64,000 nucleotides of DNA, taken from contig JAIDZC010000023.1 of the NCBI GenBank assembly GCA_029057785.1, forward strand, positions 1-64,000, written 5' to 3'. The notes below the pieces were generated by a model that searched no databases, was not told the origin of the DNA, and saw only the letters and a list, made by a program, of their open reading frames with translations. The DNA comes from Anaeroplasmataceae bacterium (GTDB lineage: Bacteria; Bacillota_I; Bacilli_A; Acholeplasmatales; Anaeroplasmataceae). The translations under genes and the position numbers were made by a program. How positions within the stretch are numbered: position 1 is the first letter of the stretch; every line of letters begins with the position of its first letter. Below, in pieces: positions 61,317 through 64,000 of this stretch.

Positions 61317-63188
61317 CTATCCTTTATAAATTGCGTTAAATTTACATGTAGCCATACAAGTACCACACTTAATACACTTGTTCACATTAATTACATATGG
61401 TTCTTTACCTGGGACACCAGAAATTGCATTTGTAGGACAAACACGAGAACACATAGAACACTTCTTACATCTTTCAGGATTGATGTGATAATCAATCAAG
61501 CTCTTACATACACCTGCAGGACATCTCTTCTCTTCAATATGAGCAACATATTCTTCCTTAAATTTAAGTAGTGTAGAAAGAACAGGGTTAGCAGCAGTCT
61601 TACCAAGACCACATAATGCACCAACCTTGATTGTTGAAGATAGACTTTCTAGCTTATCAATATCAGCAAGCTCACCGTTACCTTCAGTAATCTTATTTAA
61701 GAACTCAAGTAGACGCTTTGTACCAATACGACATTGTGTACACTTTCCACAGGACTCATCACAGATGAATTCCATATAGAACTTAGCAACATCAACCATA
61801 CAGTTATCTTCATCCATTACGATCGCACCACCAGAACCCATCATAGATCCAGCAGCAATCAAGTTATCATAATCGATTGGAGTATCTAGGTCATCCTTAG
61901 TTAAGCATCCACCAGATGGACCACCAGTTTGAATAGCCTTAAATGCTTTATCATTAGGGATACCACCACCGATATCATAAATTAATTCTCTTAAGGTTGT
62001 TCCCATTGGAACCTCAACTAAACCAACATTGTTTACCTTACCACCTAAAGCAAATACCTTAGTTCCCTTAGATCCTTCTGTACCAATAGAATTGAAGGCT
62101 TTTGCACCTTCACGTAAAATATAAGGTACACAAGCTAATGTTTCAACGTTATTGATAATGGTTGGTTTACCCCACAATCCCTTTACAGCAGGGAATGGTG
62201 GTCTTGGACGTGGATTACCACGCTCACCTTCAATAGAATTCAATAATGCGGTTTCCTCACCACATACAAAGGCACCAGCACCTAAACGGATACCTATACG
62301 GAAGTTAAAGCCTGTACCTAGGATGTTATCTCCTAAAAGTCCAAGTGCTTCTGCTTGTTCAATTGCAATCTTTAAACGAGAGATTGCAACTGGGTATTCA
62401 GCACGAACATAGAAATATCCTTGAGATGCACCAATTGCATAACCTGCAATCATCATACCTTCAATAACAGCAAGTGGATTACCCTCTAAGATAGAACGGT
62501 CCATAAATGCACCTGGGTCACCCTCATCACCATTACATACTACATATTTAATATCACTTGCTACATCATATGCAAATTGCCACTTCTTACCTGTAGGGAA
62601 ACCTGCACCTCCACGACCACGAAGACCAGCAGTTAATACCTCAGTAATAACCTCTTGTGGAGTCATAGATAATGCGCGTAATAACCCCTTAAAGCCATCA
62701 TATCCTAAAGCCTCTTCAATGTTTTCAGGGTCAATTACAGAACATCCATGTAGAGCAATACGCTTTTGTTTCTTATAGAAGTTGATATCGTCCTGCTTTG
62801 CAACCTTCTTTTGAGTTGCAGGATCTACATATAATAAATCATCAACTATCTTATGATTGATTAAATCCTCTTGAACAATCTTATCTACATCAGCAACTGT
62901 TACTGTACGATATAAAGTATCTTCAGGCATAATCTTTACAAATGGTCCTTGAGAACAGAAACCGAAGCAACCAACCTGATTTACCTCTACAGTGTCCTCT
63001 AAGCCATTAGCTTTAATTTCTTCTCTAATCTTATCTAAGATTTCTTTGGATTCATTTGCAAGGCATCCTGTACCACCACAAATCAGTACAGAACGTTTTC
63101 CTTTAGTAGAATTTAACTTTTGATTTAAGCAAGCAGCACAATGAGAAATGTGTTCATTAAGTTGTTCTTTTGTCTTAATTTGTTCCAT
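61317..63188 (-). CDS. NuoF-like NADH-binding subunit of bifurcating hydrogenase (HydB/HndC-like)
   Basis: GRGGAGFPTGKKW; CNGDEGDPGAFMDR; C-terminal 2x4Fe-4S. Confidence 0.95.
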   Translation of the reverse strand: MEQIKTKEQLNEHISHCAACLNQKLNSTKGKRSVLICGGTGCLANESKEILDKIREEIKANGLEDTVEVNQVGCFGFCSQGPFVKIMPEDTLYRTVTVADVDKIVQEDLINHKIVDDLLYVDPATQKKVAKQDDINFYKKQKRIALHGCSVIDPENIEEALGYDGFKGLLRALSMTPQEVITEVLTAGLRGRGGAGFPTGKKWQFAYDVASDIKYVVCNGDEGDPGAFMDRSILEGNPLAVIEGMMIAGYAIGASQGYFYVRAEYPVAISRLKIAIEQAEALGLLGDNILGTGFNFRIGIRLGAGAFVCGEETALLNSIEGERGNPRPRPPFPAVKGLWGKPTIINNVETLACVPYILREGAKAFNSIGTEGSKGTKVFALGGKVNNVGLVEVPMGTTLRELIYDIGGGIPNDKAFKAIQTGGPSGGCLTKDDLDTPIDYDNLIAAGSMMGSGGAIVMDEDNCMVDVAKFYMEFICDESCGKCTQCRIGTKRLLEFLNKITEGNGELADIDKLESLSSTIKVGALCGLGKTAANPVLSTLLKFKEEYVAHIEEKRCPAGVCKSLIDYHINPERCKKCSMCSRVCPTNAISGVPGKEPYVINVNKCIKCGTCMATCKFNAIYKG

Positions 63189-63679
63189 TATAGTGCAGCC
63201 TCCTTTCTGTAGGAATCAATAATTCTAGCTACTTCATCTACAGTAACCTTAGAATATACCTTACCATTGATAGATACTGCAGGAGCAATACCACATGCAC
63301 CAATACATCTTAAGGAGTCTAAAGTAAATAGACCATCCTCTGTAGTTTCACCTGATTTAATGTTCAAAAGATTAGCAAATTTGTCTAATACATTTTGACC
63401 GCCTTTAACATAGCAGGCTGTACCTAGACATACACCAATTACATATTTTCCCTTTGGTGTTAAAGAGAAAAAAGAATAGAATGTAACTACACCATAAATT
63501 TCAGATACAGGCATTCCTAGCTTTGCAGAAACAATTTCCTGTACCTCAAGAGGAATATATCCGTATTCCTTTTGTATGTCACTTAATACTAGCATTAATG
63601 GAGTAGGTTCATTTTTATACCTGTCACAAATGCTTTCAATCAGCTTTACAGCATCATGTCTTAATTTCAAATTCAACAC
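63188..63679 (-). CDS. NuoE-like 2Fe-2S subunit (HydC/HndA-like)
   Basis: VCLGTACYVKGG...RCIGACGIAP; start uncertain (GTG/TTG near 63676-63679 after AAAGGA; track ORF extends to 63796). Confidence 0.88.
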   Translation of the reverse strand: MLNLKLRHDAVKLIESICDRYKNEPTPLMLVLSDIQKEYGYIPLEVQEIVSAKLGMPVSEIYGVVTFYSFFSLTPKGKYVIGVCLGTACYVKGGQNVLDKFANLLNIKSGETTEDGLFTLDSLRCIGACGIAPAVSINGKVYSKVTVDEVARIIDSYRKEAAL

Positions 63680-64000
63680 ATCCTTTATTTTTTTTAAAAT
63701 TGTTTTACAACATACAAGCATATTATAACATAATTTTTTACCAAGTAAAAGAACAAAAAAACACATTTTTTGAATAAAATAATAAGGATTTTCCATATTT
63801 TAGCAAGAAACAAGAGAGATTTGTAATTTTTACCAAATTTAATCCCTATATATCTTCAATTCTAAAATAAAAATGCACTAAATAAATAGTACACTTTCCC
63901 TTTAAAAATATATGATTTAAGGTAATAAATTATGATTTATTAAATATTCCTGCCAAGTCTTTGAATACCGATCATTAAAGGTTATACTTGTAATACAAGA

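Overview
This is a low-GC Firmicutes/Bacilli-like chromosomal segment. It is mostly housekeeping genes on the minus strand. Contents include a dnaK heat-shock locus with two CIRCE-like operators, an rplU-prp-rpmA-obg cluster, nadABC, eno/gpmI/efp, glpK, ribU with an FMN riboswitch, a HydABC-type [FeFe]-hydrogenase operon, ispG, a PASTA class B PBP, rodA/ftsW-like, ABC exporters and several tRNAs. I found no prophage, IS element, CRISPR array or rRNA. The observations most worth a second look are: (1) an apparently perfect 754-bp tandem duplication at 38821-40328 that creates an in-frame nadB-GNAT chimera; (2) a RhuM-type protein with a PLD-like C-terminus, preceded by a promoter, a 21-codon sORF and a GAAA-loop terminator-like hairpin; (3) two genes (a NERD-domain protein and a TtcA-like protein) that look interrupted at A-homopolymers by one missing base; (4) a SpoVID/YsxE-like gene pair; (5) an EF-P whose PGKG loop is replaced by LQNK and shortened; (6) an SPL/COG1533-like radical SAM protein ending in a beta-clamp-type QLSLF motif; (7) palindromic candidate operators at a Fur-family gene and an XRE gene. 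All family assignments were made by reading motifs, without any database search.
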